Counted from the first letter of the stretch, positions 18,837 to 28,192 are shown. The stretch: 64,000 bases of DNA from Streptomyces hygroscopicus (GCF_026168105.1 NZ_LBMW01000028.1:49781-113780); one strand, 5' to 3'. Notes: generated by a model not told the origin, from the sequence alone. Numbers and translations: made by a program.

Positions 18837-18858
18837 TGCGGGTGCCGATAAATCATCC
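18837..18858. repeat. IS terminal inverted repeat
   Basis: TGCGGGTGCCGATAAATCATCC here matches the reverse complement of 935-956 at 21 of 22 positions. It marks an end of the same IS family. The transposase N-terminal fragment at 18958 begins 100 bp to its right, fitting a left-end orientation. Confidence 0.6.
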
Positions 18859-18957
18859 ACCCAGGTGGAGGCCTTGATCGACTGACCTCTCAGGCCGCGC
18901 TCGCCGACAACTCCAATGTCTTCACGTCTACAGACGCAGACGGCATCATGATCTGTC

Positions 18958-19105
18958 GTGCTGCTGCGCCTGACCTACCTCGCTGCGACCAACGCCCTGT
19001 CGCTCCTGCGCCTGCTGCCGATGAGCGACCGGGACAAAGACATCGAGATCCTTGCCTGCGGCATCAACTGCTCATACTGCAACGCCAGGTCAGCAAGCCC
19101 TGTCC
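18958..19105 (+). pseudogene. Transposase N-terminal fragment, frameshifted
   Basis: The sequence from GTG 18958 encodes VLLRLTYLAATNALSLLRLL and MSDRDKDIEILA. A frame change then leads to LRHQLLILQRQVSKP, so the reading frame is broken after ~35 residues. Homology stops near 19105, shortly before a separate intact transposase gene. Confidence 0.7.
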
Positions 19106-19189
19106 CGCTCGGAAACTCGATTCTGGTCGTGACCTGCAAGCTCCTCCGACAGAGCATGGACCGCACACGGCATCTGGGACGATCTTCCG

Positions 19190-20272
19190 ATGGTGCTGTC
19201 GCTCGTCACCGCCCTGGTCCGGAACTTGGTCGCAGCGCCCGCTGCCGTGCTGCGCAGCCGCGGGGCCAAGGACGCGGAGGTGTTGGCGCTCCGGCATGAG
19301 AATGCGGTGCTGCGCCGTCAGATCGGGCGGGTCCGCTACGAGCCAGCCGACCGGATTCGGCTCGCCGTGCTCTCGCGGTTGGTCCCTCGCGAGCGATGGC
19401 GCGAGGTGTTCGCGGTCACCCCGACAACACTCCTGCGTTGGCACCGGGAACTCCTCACGCGTAAGTGGACATTCGCCCACCACCGCCGCCCTGGCCGCCC
19501 TTCCACCGCACCGGCCGTCAAGCAGCTCATCCTGCGCTTGGCCCGCGAGAACAGCAACTGGGGTCACCGCCGAATACAGGGCGAACTCGCCCGCCCCGGA
19601 TACCCGATCGCCCCATCCACAGTCTGGGAGATCCAGCACACCGCCGGCATCGACCCTGCCCCGCAACGCTCCGGTCCAACCTGGAGCCAGTTCCTCACCG
19701 CCCAAGCCCACGGCATCATCGCCGCCGACTTCCTGCACCTCGACACCGTCCCGCTCAAGCGCCTGTACGCCCTGGTATTCATCGAGCACGGCACCCGGCG
19801 CGTTCACCTCGCCGGCGTCACCGCCCACCCCACCGCTCAGTGGACCACGCAGCAGGCAAGGAATCCCGCCATGACTTTGGGGAGCCGGATGGACTCACTT
19901 CGCTTCCTACTCCGGGACCGGGATACGAAGTACACCCGTTCCTCCGACGCCGCCTTCGAGGCAGACGTGGAGGTCCTACTCAACCCACCCCGGGCACCGA
20001 GAGCAAACGCGATCTGCGAAAGAGTAGCGGGCACCCTACGCCGCGAAATCCTCGACCGGATCCTCATCTACAACCAGACTCACGCCCACAGAGTTCTCAC
20101 CGCCTACATCAGGCACTACAACCAGCACCGCCCCCATCAATCCTGGCAGCAACTACCCCCAGACAGCACCGAACCACCCGCCCCGGCCACTGTCACCAAC
20201 CTGCAAGCCCATCGCATCCGGCGACAACCCGTCCTCGACGGCCTGATAAACGAATACCGTCACGCTGCCTGA
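19190..20272 (+). CDS. Full-length IS transposase (rve/DDE integrase core)
   Basis: A 360-residue transposase with all parts in one frame: N-terminal region (KDAEVLALRHENAVLRRQI), helix-turn-helix (TPTTLLRWHRELLTRKW, RRPGRPSTAPAVKQLILRLA, NSNWGHRRIQGEL), DDE core with Asp in IIAADFLHLDTVPLK, Asp in LRDRDTKYT and Glu in ANAICERVAGTLRRE, then HYNQHRPHQSW and the terminal INEYRHAA. The catalytic triad is intact, so it may be active. I did not identify convincing terminal repeats around it. Confidence 0.85.
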   Translation: MVLSLVTALVRNLVAAPAAVLRSRGAKDAEVLALRHENAVLRRQIGRVRYEPADRIRLAVLSRLVPRERWREVFAVTPTTLLRWHRELLTRKWTFAHHRRPGRPSTAPAVKQLILRLARENSNWGHRRIQGELARPGYPIAPSTVWEIQHTAGIDPAPQRSGPTWSQFLTAQAHGIIAADFLHLDTVPLKRLYALVFIEHGTRRVHLAGVTAHPTAQWTTQQARNPAMTLGSRMDSLRFLLRDRDTKYTRSSDAAFEADVEVLLNPPRAPRANAICERVAGTLRREILDRILIYNQTHAHRVLTAYIRHYNQHRPHQSWQQLPPDSTEPPAPATVTNLQAHRIRRQPVLDGLINEYRHAA

Positions 20273-20309
20273 CCGCGCCGCATCACCGCAGCTCACAGGA
20301 CTAAATCGT

Positions 20310-20683
20310 ATTTTCGAGCGGCACACGTCCACGAGACCGTCGAGGAGCGGACCGAGCTCATCCCGCTGACCTGCCCCGAACTCGTCCGCCTCCTGCGGGT
20401 ACTTGTGCTTCCTCCACCCGTCAGCGACCGCGACCACATCCTGCACTGGACCGCCTGGCGCGAGCCGTCGCAACGGCCTGCCATCAGCAACGACACCGCC
20501 GTCACGACCAAACGTGATCAACAACTACAGCTGCCGTGTCTGTCCCGTATCAAGCTCGACAAGGTTCTTCCCCGGCATAAGACCTGTCGAGGCAACGCGC
20601 AAGCTAAGCAACCGGTTCCGCGGCATCACCGATTTCCACGTCGCCAAGAAATCGAGATCGCGATCTCATTCTGAAATGATCAG
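20310..20683 (+). pseudogene. Transposase C-terminal remnant (IS701-like, tentative) and otherwise empty DNA
   Basis: About 20315-20470 encodes HETVEERTELIPLTCPELV, RLLRVLVLPPPVSDRDHIL and HWTAWR, resembling the C-terminal end of IS701-type transposases (a Leu/Pro-rich stretch followed by W-x-A-W-R). The remaining bases to the immunity gene show no gene. The AT content rises markedly after about 20680, which suggests the toxin/immunity 3' end has a different origin from the flanking IS DNA. Confidence 0.4.
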
Positions 20684-20965
20684 CTAGCCGTTGTTAAAGG
20701 ACCCCAAGGCCAGAACCTCATGAATGTCGAGGAATCGGCATTCCCCGGTCTCCCTGTGCACCGAAATACAGTTGGGTCCGTAGCTGAAATATTTATCGTC
20801 CCTGGTTTCAATGTACTTGACGGACTGGAAGCCAAAATAGAAGAAATCACCCTTTTCCATGGCGAATTCACCCTTACCGAAGAGCGCGACCTGATCGCTC
20901 CACTCGCCAAACTCCTGACGCAGAGCCTCCGCCGCCAGTCGCTCCGCTTGGTCCATCGTGTACAT
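20684..20965 (-). CDS. Imm35-like immunity protein
   Basis: A 93-residue protein. It opens with a helical segment (MDQAERLAAEALRQEF) and continues with a beta-rich part, FFYFGFQSVKYIET then YGPNCISVHRETGECRFLDI, which fits the Imm35 (YrhB-like) immunity family: an aromatic strand, a G-P turn, then a hydrophobic strand followed by a Gly turn. ATG 20965 overlaps the stop of the RHS toxin (TGATG), so the two are translated together. Its role is to bind and neutralise the papain-fold toxin of its neighbour. Base composition is less GC-rich than the flanks, as is usual for immunity genes. Confidence 0.7.
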   Translation of the reverse strand: MYTMDQAERLAAEALRQEFGEWSDQVALFGKGEFAMEKGDFFYFGFQSVKYIETRDDKYFSYGPNCISVHRETGECRFLDIHEVLALGSFNNG

Positions 20966-23900
20966 CAATTAGTCCTCATCAGCTTGAATGTCTTGAAATA
21001 CGTCGGGTCGACGAACCCTGTCTGCACATCACAGAACAGCACATGGCCCTGGTGGTTAACGATGTTGAACACGTGACCCGCCGGACCTTCTTCAGGCATC
21101 GCAGCCACGATCCCCCGAGCCCCGTGGCCAGAATTTCGAATATGGTCGACCATGTCCCAGAACCCAGTATCCTTGAAGTCCCGCCCATACACGCTCTCAA
21201 GTCGATCGAGTGATTGGAACGGAATATCGCCGGGGACAGCCTTGATGCCCTCGCCAGCAAGGTACCGGTCAAATGCCTCGCCCAGGTAGGTGCAGTTTCT
21301 CATCCCTCCCTCCGGGTTGAAGTACTTTACCAAGTGGGAAAGATCGGTTGTTTCGTATGGCTTAGGGGGGAGCAGAGTCTTCTGCGGTGCGAGGCCGAGG
21401 GGATCGCAGCTCACTGACGGACGGTCCACATAGGTGGCAGGATTGGCCGCCGGAGCCAGCCCGAGGGGGTCCAGACTGACGTATCGGCCCACTTCGGGGT
21501 CGTAATACCTCAGATAGTTGTAGTTCAGGCCCGTCTCGGGGTCGAAGTACTGCCCTGGGAAACGCAGCGGTGTGTAGGCGTGGCTCCGCACCGACCACGA
21601 CTGTTTTCCCCAGTTCGTGGTCCGGGACCGCCAGGCGATCTCTCCGGACTCGTCGATCAGTTCGCAAGGAGATCCCGAGAGATCGGCCACGATGGCGAAG
21701 AACCGGGCGTCTACCTCTTCCTGCGAGGCTGCGGTCATGGTTCTGCGTTCGCTCTGCGCAACCGCTTCGGCACCGTTGAGATGCCAAGTCAGGGTCACCG
21801 AGTCGGCCGAGGAACCCCAGCTCGTCGTCTGTTCGCACAGCGAGACGCCGTCCCAGCTGAAGTCCACCTGCTCCAGGACGTCCACACCGTTCTCGGCGAT
21901 GCGCTGTTTACTCACGCGCCGCCCGAGAGCGTCGTACCTGTAGCGCCATACGGTGCCGTCCGGAGTGACGACCTGGGTGAGCCGGTCTTCCGCGTCCCAG
22001 CTGTAGCGCCATGTGTCCGGCTTGCGGGAGAGCCGGGCCTTCTGGCGGAGCACGACACGTCCAGCGGCGTCGTACTCGTAGCGGATCCGGCCGGCGCGCA
22101 CGAGATCGGCACCCTGGTAGACGCGCTCCCCGCATCCGTCGTCTCCGAACGGGTGTGCGGGCCAGTCGGCCGACACCTGGTTGCCGAGCGCGTCGTAGGA
22201 GTAGGCCTCCGCCCATCCTTGTCCGTGGACTCGTGTGGTTCTGCCCGCCAGGTCCAGTTCGAACAGCTGATCGCCATTCAGTTGGTCATGGATCTTCGTC
22301 AGGCTGCCGTCGGCGCGGTACTCGTAGGCGCGCTCTTGGATGCGCCCGAGCGGGCCGTCCACTGCCTGGGACGCCAGTCGGCCGATTGCGTCGAACGAGC
22401 GGGAAATACTCAGGGTCTCGGCGAACCGGCGATGGGCTTCACGCCCGACCTGGTCGTACCCCAGCGTGATGACACGTCCGTCCGCCAGGAGCCGGCAGGG
22501 CTGCCCCGCGGCGTCGAACTGCCAGACGGTCTCGGCGCCCGAAGGTGTCGTGCGTCCCTCCAGCCTGCCGAACTCGTCGTACCGATAGGCCACCTCCCGG
22601 CCGTTCACGCGCTCGGAAACCAGATGCCCATGGCGGTCACGAAGAAGGCTCAGGTCCACATGAGCGTTACTGGCCTGGGCGATGCGGCCGGTGAAGTCGT
22701 AGTCGTATGTCGTCACCTCGCCGTCGGCGGTCTTGCGGACGATCTGTCCGAGTTCGTTGTGCTCGAAGGTGACGACCTGCCCGAGTGCGTTCGTGCGGGA
22801 GATGAGCTCACCGGCCGCGTTGTAGGAGTAGCGGGTGACCCGGCCCCCGAAGTCTGTCTCGCAGGCAAGCCGCCCGACCAGGTCGTAGTCGTAGGTCCAG
22901 GTCTGCCCGTGGGGGTTGGTCACAGCGGTCAGGCGGAGTTCGTTGTCGTACTGGAACTCGTACCGTGAGCCGTCGGGCTCGACACGCGCCGTCAGCAGGT
23001 CGAACTGGCCGTATTCGAAGCGGGTGACGCCGCCGATGGTGTTCGTGTGCGTGAGGCAGTTCCCCTCACCGTCGTAACTCCACGTCTCCTCGGTGCCGTC
23101 CGGGTTCAGCCGACGCTTGAGCCGGCCTTCGACGGTCCATTCCATGCGACCCGTCGCCCCCAGCGGGTCGGTGATGGAAATGACCCGTCCGAGCGGGTCC
23201 CGCGCGTAGCGCATGACGCCGCCCTGGTGGTCACGCACCTCCACGGGCAGACCGGCGGCGTCGCAGCGTATGCGGGTCATCCGGCCGAGATGATCGCGCA
23301 CTTCGGACAAGTGCCCGGACGCGTCGTAGGTGAAGAAGGTCGTGCCGCCTGCCGAATCGGTCACCGAGGTCCGGTTCCCGCAATCGTCGAACTCCTGGCG
23401 GACCGTGCTCCCGTCGGGACGCACCACCCGGGTGAGCAGGCCGCGGTCGTCGTAGGAAAACGTGGTGGACCGGCCGTCCGGGCGGATGATCTGCGTCGGG
23501 TTGCCCAGGTCGTCGTACCGGTAGGACGTCGTACGGCCGACGGCGTCGGTCTCGGACAGCAGGCGGTTGAACCGGTCGCGGGTGAAGCGCCTGGTGTGTC
23601 CGGCCGGATCCACGATGGCGACGATCTGGTGCAGGTCGTTGACGAAATAGCGGCGTACGGCGCCTGCTCCGTTGACTGCTGTGGTGATGTGCAGGCCGGA
23701 TTCCGGGTCCTTCTCGCTGTAGGACAGCCGGAGGCTCATGTGGCCCTGTGTGCCGCCCTGGGCGATGCAGCGGTTTCTGTCGTCGTAGGCGTACTCGTAC
23801 GCATGCCCGTTGGTGTCCGTCCACGACGTGATGCGCAGCGCCTCATCGTAGGTGAACCTGAGCGGCTTCCCGGACGAGTTGCGGACTTCGGCCAGGTTTC

Positions 23901-25674
23901 CGCTGGTATAGCCGTAACGGATCAGTGCGAGGTCGGATCCGTCATCGGCCCCGCCGACAAGGTGCAGGCCGGTGACCAGGCCCTCGGCGCTGTCGATGCG
24001 CAGGCGGTATCCGGCGCTGTGGGCGATGCCCGAGGGAACTCCGGCGCCGTCGTACTCGAAGGTGATCCAGTTGCCGTTGCTGTCGTCGATCTGTACCAGC
24101 TCGGCGAGTTCGTCGTTCCGGTCGGCGAAGTGCCACACCTGCCGGGTCCGCGGGTCGGTGACGGTGTAGCCGTCCGCCTGCCGGCTCAGCGGCCAGCGGG
24201 GGCCGTTGTGCGGCAGGACGGGAAGGCCGGGCGCCGGGTGCGGGTAGAACAGCCGCATCCCGTCCTCGTGGACGAAGACAACGCCGGCGGAGGTGATGTC
24301 CAGTCGTTGGTCTATGGTGCTCGTCCACGCGGGGCCGAACCAGCGCCCGTACGTGTGGCCCGACTCCACCCGGCGCTTGAACGCCAACGGCAGCGCACCG
24401 GGAAGCGTCACGTCCGTTTGGGACAGGTACATCGTGCCCGTGGCGAGGTTGATCGGGTCCGTGCCCGCGGACTCCACATCACCCGGAGCATGGCTCTCGG
24501 CCGCACCCGGGATCTCGGCGGCACCGTCCGCCGCAGCAGCCTCCGCGCCGTCGGCGCCGAGCATGCCGCCCTCGGCCACGTCCGCTGCGGCCCCGGCCCC
24601 GCCCGTCCCCGCGGCCAGCGCGGCCTGGGGAACCAACTCCCCGAAGAAGTTGGCCGGGTCCGACGAAAAGGATTTCCAGCCCGACTTCAGGGCACGGTCG
24701 GGATGCGTCGCCATGGAGACGACGCCGCCGAGCAGCTGCACCTTGTTCTGCAGGAACGCGGCCGGATGCGTCAGGTTGTAGGGGTCCAGGGGGTCGAGGC
24801 TGCGGGAGAAGTTCACGATGCCCGCTGTGCCCTTGACGACGCCGCCGAGGAAATGCGCCGCGTCGATGGAGTCGGATGCCAGGACGTCCATGCCGTCCAG
24901 CTTCAGCTGCTGGACGGCCGACGGCTCCTTCGGGGCGTGCTGCAGCGCAGCCCTCAGCTTGGTCTCCGTCTCGCCGGCGATCTTGTTCCGCTGCCGCCGG
25001 GCGGCGTCGAGGATGCCCTGCGCCTCCTGCATCGCATGCTCGCCGGGGTCCTGCTCGGAAGGGCGTGGCCCGGGGTCGTCGCTGCCCTGTTCCACCTTGT
25101 GGTTGTACGAGTCGACCTGCTTGCGGTGCGCGTCGGAGGCGGACTTGCCCTGCTTGTACAGGCGGATCGCTTCCCGCGACTGCCCCTGGGCCCATTCGAC
25201 GGTGTCGGCCAGGCCGTTCAGTGCCGTGGCCGCCTCCTGGCAGGCTGTTGCGGCCTGCAGCCACTTGGTGGGGTGCAGGGCGAACTTCTCGCGGAAGGTG
25301 TCCGCGGCCTTGCCCTGCCAGCCGCCCGAGTCGACAGCCTTCATGCCCACGCCGACCTCCTCGAAGGCCATGGCGAACACCAGCAGGTGCTTGGCCTTCT
25401 CACGGATCGTCGACGGCTTGCCGTGGATCAGATCGGCCGGTTCGACATCCGGTCCCAGCTGCCGTTCGGCGACGTGCGCACCGAGATAGGAGGCGACCCG
25501 GTCTCCGCCGTGCCGCACCTCCTGGGCCACGCCGTGCGCGCCGACCTTGTCGAGCGCGTCGCCGGTGAGGTCGGCTCCCTCGTCGACCACCTCTCCCGTC
25601 ACCCGCTTGGCGTGGTCGTAGAGGCTCTTGCCCCCGCTCAGGAGCTCGCCGCCCAACTTGCCCCAGCTCGACAT
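20965..25674 (-). CDS. RHS/YD-repeat polymorphic toxin with papain-fold C-terminal domain
   Basis: A 1569-residue protein. The N-terminal ~300 residues are helical and resemble WXG-like/T7SS-associated regions (DSGGWQGKAADTFREKF, TACQEAATALNGLADTVEWA). A DUF6531-like start follows (DPINLATGTMYLSQTDVTLP), then about twenty YD repeats. The RHS core end is LRFPGQYFDPETGLNYNYLR and YVSLDPLGLAPAAN. The variable tip (last ~135 residues) has Cys1461 in RNCTYLGEA, His1534 in GHVFNIVN and Asp1549/Gln1551 in FCDVQTG, the order of a papain-fold peptidase or glutamine-deamidase toxin. It probably acts in competing bacteria after export and release of the tip from the RHS shell (family knowledge). The start overlaps the preceding stop (TGATG). 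Confidence 0.88.
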   Translation of the reverse strand: MSSWGKLGGELLSGGKSLYDHAKRVTGEVVDEGADLTGDALDKVGAHGVAQEVRHGGDRVASYLGAHVAERQLGPDVEPADLIHGKPSTIREKAKHLLVFAMAFEEVGVGMKAVDSGGWQGKAADTFREKFALHPTKWLQAATACQEAATALNGLADTVEWAQGQSREAIRLYKQGKSASDAHRKQVDSYNHKVEQGSDDPGPRPSEQDPGEHAMQEAQGILDAARRQRNKIAGETETKLRAALQHAPKEPSAVQQLKLDGMDVLASDSIDAAHFLGGVVKGTAGIVNFSRSLDPLDPYNLTHPAAFLQNKVQLLGGVVSMATHPDRALKSGWKSFSSDPANFFGELVPQAALAAGTGGAGAAADVAEGGMLGADGAEAAAADGAAEIPGAAESHAPGDVESAGTDPINLATGTMYLSQTDVTLPGALPLAFKRRVESGHTYGRWFGPAWTSTIDQRLDITSAGVVFVHEDGMRLFYPHPAPGLPVLPHNGPRWPLSRQADGYTVTDPRTRQVWHFADRNDELAELVQIDDSNGNWITFEYDGAGVPSGIAHSAGYRLRIDSAEGLVTGLHLVGGADDGSDLALIRYGYTSGNLAEVRNSSGKPLRFTYDEALRITSWTDTNGHAYEYAYDDRNRCIAQGGTQGHMSLRLSYSEKDPESGLHITTAVNGAGAVRRYFVNDLHQIVAIVDPAGHTRRFTRDRFNRLLSETDAVGRTTSYRYDDLGNPTQIIRPDGRSTTFSYDDRGLLTRVVRPDGSTVRQEFDDCGNRTSVTDSAGGTTFFTYDASGHLSEVRDHLGRMTRIRCDAAGLPVEVRDHQGGVMRYARDPLGRVISITDPLGATGRMEWTVEGRLKRRLNPDGTEETWSYDGEGNCLTHTNTIGGVTRFEYGQFDLLTARVEPDGSRYEFQYDNELRLTAVTNPHGQTWTYDYDLVGRLACETDFGGRVTRYSYNAAGELISRTNALGQVVTFEHNELGQIVRKTADGEVTTYDYDFTGRIAQASNAHVDLSLLRDRHGHLVSERVNGREVAYRYDEFGRLEGRTTPSGAETVWQFDAAGQPCRLLADGRVITLGYDQVGREAHRRFAETLSISRSFDAIGRLASQAVDGPLGRIQERAYEYRADGSLTKIHDQLNGDQLFELDLAGRTTRVHGQGWAEAYSYDALGNQVSADWPAHPFGDDGCGERVYQGADLVRAGRIRYEYDAAGRVVLRQKARLSRKPDTWRYSWDAEDRLTQVVTPDGTVWRYRYDALGRRVSKQRIAENGVDVLEQVDFSWDGVSLCEQTTSWGSSADSVTLTWHLNGAEAVAQSERRTMTAASQEEVDARFFAIVADLSGSPCELIDESGEIAWRSRTTNWGKQSWSVRSHAYTPLRFPGQYFDPETGLNYNYLRYYDPEVGRYVSLDPLGLAPAANPATYVDRPSVSCDPLGLAPQKTLLPPKPYETTDLSHLVKYFNPEGGMRNCTYLGEAFDRYLAGEGIKAVPGDIPFQSLDRLESVYGRDFKDTGFWDMVDHIRNSGHGARGIVAAMPEEGPAGHVFNIVNHQGHVLFCDVQTGFVDPTYFKTFKLMRTN

Positions 25675-26324
25675 CAGTCCTGCCCCTCCTGCTTCAGGCC
25701 GAACTCCTCGTTCACCGCGGCGTTGTACTGGTCCTGGTCCATCCCGGTGAGACTCGGCGCCAGCTCCACGCCGGGAAGCTGCTCGGCGGTCGCCAGGTCA
25801 CGTCCCATTCCCTTGAGCGTCTGTTCCGAGACGGCGAGACCGTCTCGGAAGGACTTCTCGCTGTAGTCCGGATGCAGCCAGCCGGGCGTGGCCAGTTGGC
25901 CCCAGCTCTCCTGGTCGATCTGCTGCTCGGACGCGTAGGGGTTGCCCGTCAGGGAGTTCAGGCCGACCTTGAGCGAGTTCTTCACGGTCTGGTCCGTCTG
26001 GTACATCGTCCCCGCCGCGAGCCCGACCCCCGCCGCGAACGCGTTTCCCTCGTCGATCAGGGCCCTCACGCCCCATTCCCAGCGCTCGCAGAACGAGTGG
26101 AAGACGGCGCCGACGGTCTCGTCACCGATGGTCATACCGTCCATCTCGAGGTCGTTGAAACCACGCCCTGTGCCCGACCGACCCGCGTCGTTGACGAGCC
26201 CCAGCTTCCCCAACTCGCTGAGAGCCCTGTTGATCCCGTCGGCGATCAGATCCAGCCCGATGACCTTCAGATCGGGAGTGCCACCCGCACTCGGCCCGCG
26301 GTCGAACCTGACCATCCTCTCCAT
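25674..26324 (-). CDS. Small helical protein upstream of the RHS toxin (ESX/WXG-like partner)
   Basis: A 216-residue soluble protein without a signal peptide. It has helical segments (LKVIGLDLIADGINRALSEL, FHSFCERWEWGVRALIDEG) and Gly/Ala-rich stretches, and the middle resembles proteins encoded next to actinobacterial WXG-type effectors. I assign no specific domain. ATG 26324 has GGGAGG about 9 nt upstream. It overlaps its neighbours on both sides (TAATG before, TGATG after), so stoichiometric production with the RHS protein is likely, consistent with a chaperone or co-secreted partner (inference). Confidence 0.6.
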   Translation of the reverse strand: MERMVRFDRGPSAGGTPDLKVIGLDLIADGINRALSELGKLGLVNDAGRSGTGRGFNDLEMDGMTIGDETVGAVFHSFCERWEWGVRALIDEGNAFAAGVGLAAGTMYQTDQTVKNSLKVGLNSLTGNPYASEQQIDQESWGQLATPGWLHPDYSEKSFRDGLAVSEQTLKGMGRDLATAEQLPGVELAPSLTGMDQDQYNAAVNEEFGLKQEGQD

Positions 26325-27070
26325 TACCGGTTTTCCTCCCCGTCCATACGATGTTCCGGCCCGTTCACCGCGACCGCCTCCGGCACCACTTGGGCCACCG
26401 GCGGCAGCACCAGTCCGTGCGCACCGTCCGCCGCGTTCACCAGCACTCCGCACGGCACCCCCGACTCGGCCACTGCCGGCACGGCCGCGTCCAGCAGAGC
26501 GGCACCCCACACGCTGCGGTACGGCCATGCCCGTCCGTCTTCCCCTCGGGCCACCACGTACCGGGCCAGCGCTGCCTCACCGGTGAACGCCAGGATCCAG
26601 CGCACTCCGCCCATATCCACCGTCAAGGGGGCTTCCTCAGCGTTCGGGCCGGGCAACGCGCCCACCGGCACCAGCACCCGTGACCGCCGGAACTCGCCCA
26701 ACTCGGCAAGAAACCTACGCCGACGAGCCTGCACCTGTGCGGCCTCCTCGTCGGAAACCGCCTCGCCGTGAGGCGGGGCGGGCCCCGGGTCGGCAGGGGC
26801 GTCGACGTCCGCCGGCGCGGCGGCAGCCAAGGCGGCGGTGACATCCCCCTCCGGTTGCTCGCCACCGGTACGAATCACGGTTTGATCGGCGATGTCCGTC
26901 AGCCGCGAACGTGGCGACGCCGGTACGGATCTGCTCGCTGCCGCCTCGCTGGGGTCGCCATGCCGCTCGTCTCGCTGCACAGCCTCAGTGCCGCCGTGCG
27001 CGCCCGGCGTCTCTCCTGGCTCGTTCACCATCAAGTCCCTGTCGCGGGGCAGGCTTTCAACCCCGTTCAT
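26324..27070 (-). CDS. SseB-like domain protein, first gene of the RHS operon
   Basis: About 248 residues. The first ~100 are low-complexity, rich in Pro/Ala/Glu/Asp. Residues ~115-235 match the SseB N-terminal-like domain: RRFLAELGEFRRSRVLVPVG, GGVRWILAFTGEAALARYVV, YRSVWGAALLDAAVPAVAES, CGVLVNAADGAHGLVLPP. SseB-like domains recur in actinobacterial operons with WXG/ESX-type effectors. ATG 27070 is used; TTG 27076 and ATG 27031 are alternatives and none has a strong ribosome-binding site. Its TAA overlaps the next ATG. Confidence 0.7.
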   Translation of the reverse strand: MNGVESLPRDRDLMVNEPGETPGAHGGTEAVQRDERHGDPSEAAASRSVPASPRSRLTDIADQTVIRTGGEQPEGDVTAALAAAAPADVDAPADPGPAPPHGEAVSDEEAAQVQARRRRFLAELGEFRRSRVLVPVGALPGPNAEEAPLTVDMGGVRWILAFTGEAALARYVVARGEDGRAWPYRSVWGAALLDAAVPAVAESGVPCGVLVNAADGAHGLVLPPVAQVVPEAVAVNGPEHRMDGEENR

Positions 27071-27256
27071 GATCAAACTTCAACATGTTCGCAAGGTGTG
27101 ATCGAAAGTGACAACCACCTGCTCATCAAGTGCACTCAAAGGAATCCTCAAACCGTCCACGCTTGGACGACGTGGTCATCCGCCTTCAGCACGAGGAGGC
27201 ACTGGACGACGGGGATCGCTCACGTGAGGCTCAACCTCGGGAGTGGACACCGGGTT

Positions 27257-28192
27257 TCATGCGACGAGCGACAGCGTACGTGATGAGATCAGCTGTTGCT
27301 CGAACTCGACTGGCGTGAGGTAGCCGAGGGCGGAGTGGCGGCGGCGCCGGTTGTAGTAGGCGAGCCAGCGGAACAGCTCCAGCCGTGTCTGCGCCTTCGA
27401 GGTGAGGCGTCGCCCGTGGAGCAGCTCCCGTTTCAGACCCTGGAAGAACGACTCGGCCAGGGCATTGTCGTAACTCGAGCCGACGCGGCCCATGCTGCGG
27501 AGAATCCCATGCCGGCGGCAGACCTCGGCGAAGGCCGCCGCCGTGTATTGCGCGCCCCTGTCCGTGTGAAACACAACGCCGTCGACCTTGCCGCCGCGGG
27601 CGCAGACCGCCATTTCGATCGCGTCGGTGACGAGCTGGGTGCGCATGTGGTCGGCGATGGACCAGCCGATCACGCGGCGCGAGCAGATGTCGATGACCGT
27701 GGCCGGATACAGCCACGTTGAGCTGTCGATGACCGTGGCCAGGTACAGCCACGTTGAGCCGACAGCGACATACGTGATGTCGCCGCACCACCGGGTGTTC
27801 AACGTCTTCGCGGTGAGGTCGCGCATGACCAGGTCCGGTGTGGGAGGGGCTGTCCTGTCCGCGATCGTGGTGCGCTTGGTGCGGCGCAGGTGACGGCCGA
27901 CGATCTGGTTGATGCGCATCGAGCGCGTGACACGCTTACGGTTGATCTTCCGATCCCTCGAGCGGAGTTCGGCATGGATGTGCGGGGCGCCGTAGGCGCC
28001 GTGGTGTTCGGCATGGATCTCGCGGATCTCGGCGACCGCGGCGGTCTGCTCGGCCTGACGCGCGGCACGGACCTGCGTGGTGGCCTGGTGCCGGTAGTAG
28101 CCGGAGCGGGAGACACCCAGGACCTGGCATATCCGCTGCACGCCGAAGTCGGCACGGTTGTCGGAGATGAAGTCCCAGCGGCAGGGGCTCAC
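27257..28192 (-). CDS. IS3-family transposase OrfB with a 12-residue tandem duplication
   Basis: A 311-residue DDE transposase. The N-terminal part is GVQRICQVLGVSRSGYYRH and HHGAYGAPHIHAELRSRD. The integrase core has Asp in TRWCGDITYV, Asp in VVFHTDRGAQYTAAAFA and Glu in DNALAESFFQGLKREL, ending in LAYYNRRRRHSALGYLTP. Directly after the first catalytic Asp the block GSTWLYLATVID is followed by a near-copy, SSTWLYPATVID, encoded by 27691-27726 and 27727-27762 (32 of 36 bases identical). Normal family members have one copy. The frame stays open, but the insertion in a core strand probably impairs activity (inference). Confidence 0.85.
   Translation of the reverse strand: MSPCRWDFISDNRADFGVQRICQVLGVSRSGYYRHQATTQVRAARQAEQTAAVAEIREIHAEHHGAYGAPHIHAELRSRDRKINRKRVTRSMRINQIVGRHLRRTKRTTIADRTAPPTPDLVMRDLTAKTLNTRWCGDITYVAVGSTWLYLATVIDSSTWLYPATVIDICSRRVIGWSIADHMRTQLVTDAIEMAVCARGGKVDGVVFHTDRGAQYTAAAFAEVCRRHGILRSMGRVGSSYDNALAESFFQGLKRELLHGRRLTSKAQTRLELFRWLAYYNRRRRHSALGYLTPVEFEQQLISSRTLSLVA

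Noticed and set aside
23047..25866. Long plus-strand open frame opposite the RHS gene
   Set aside because: The YD-repeat protein on the minus strand accounts for the sequence; the plus-strand product has no recognisable family and the composition of a shadow frame.
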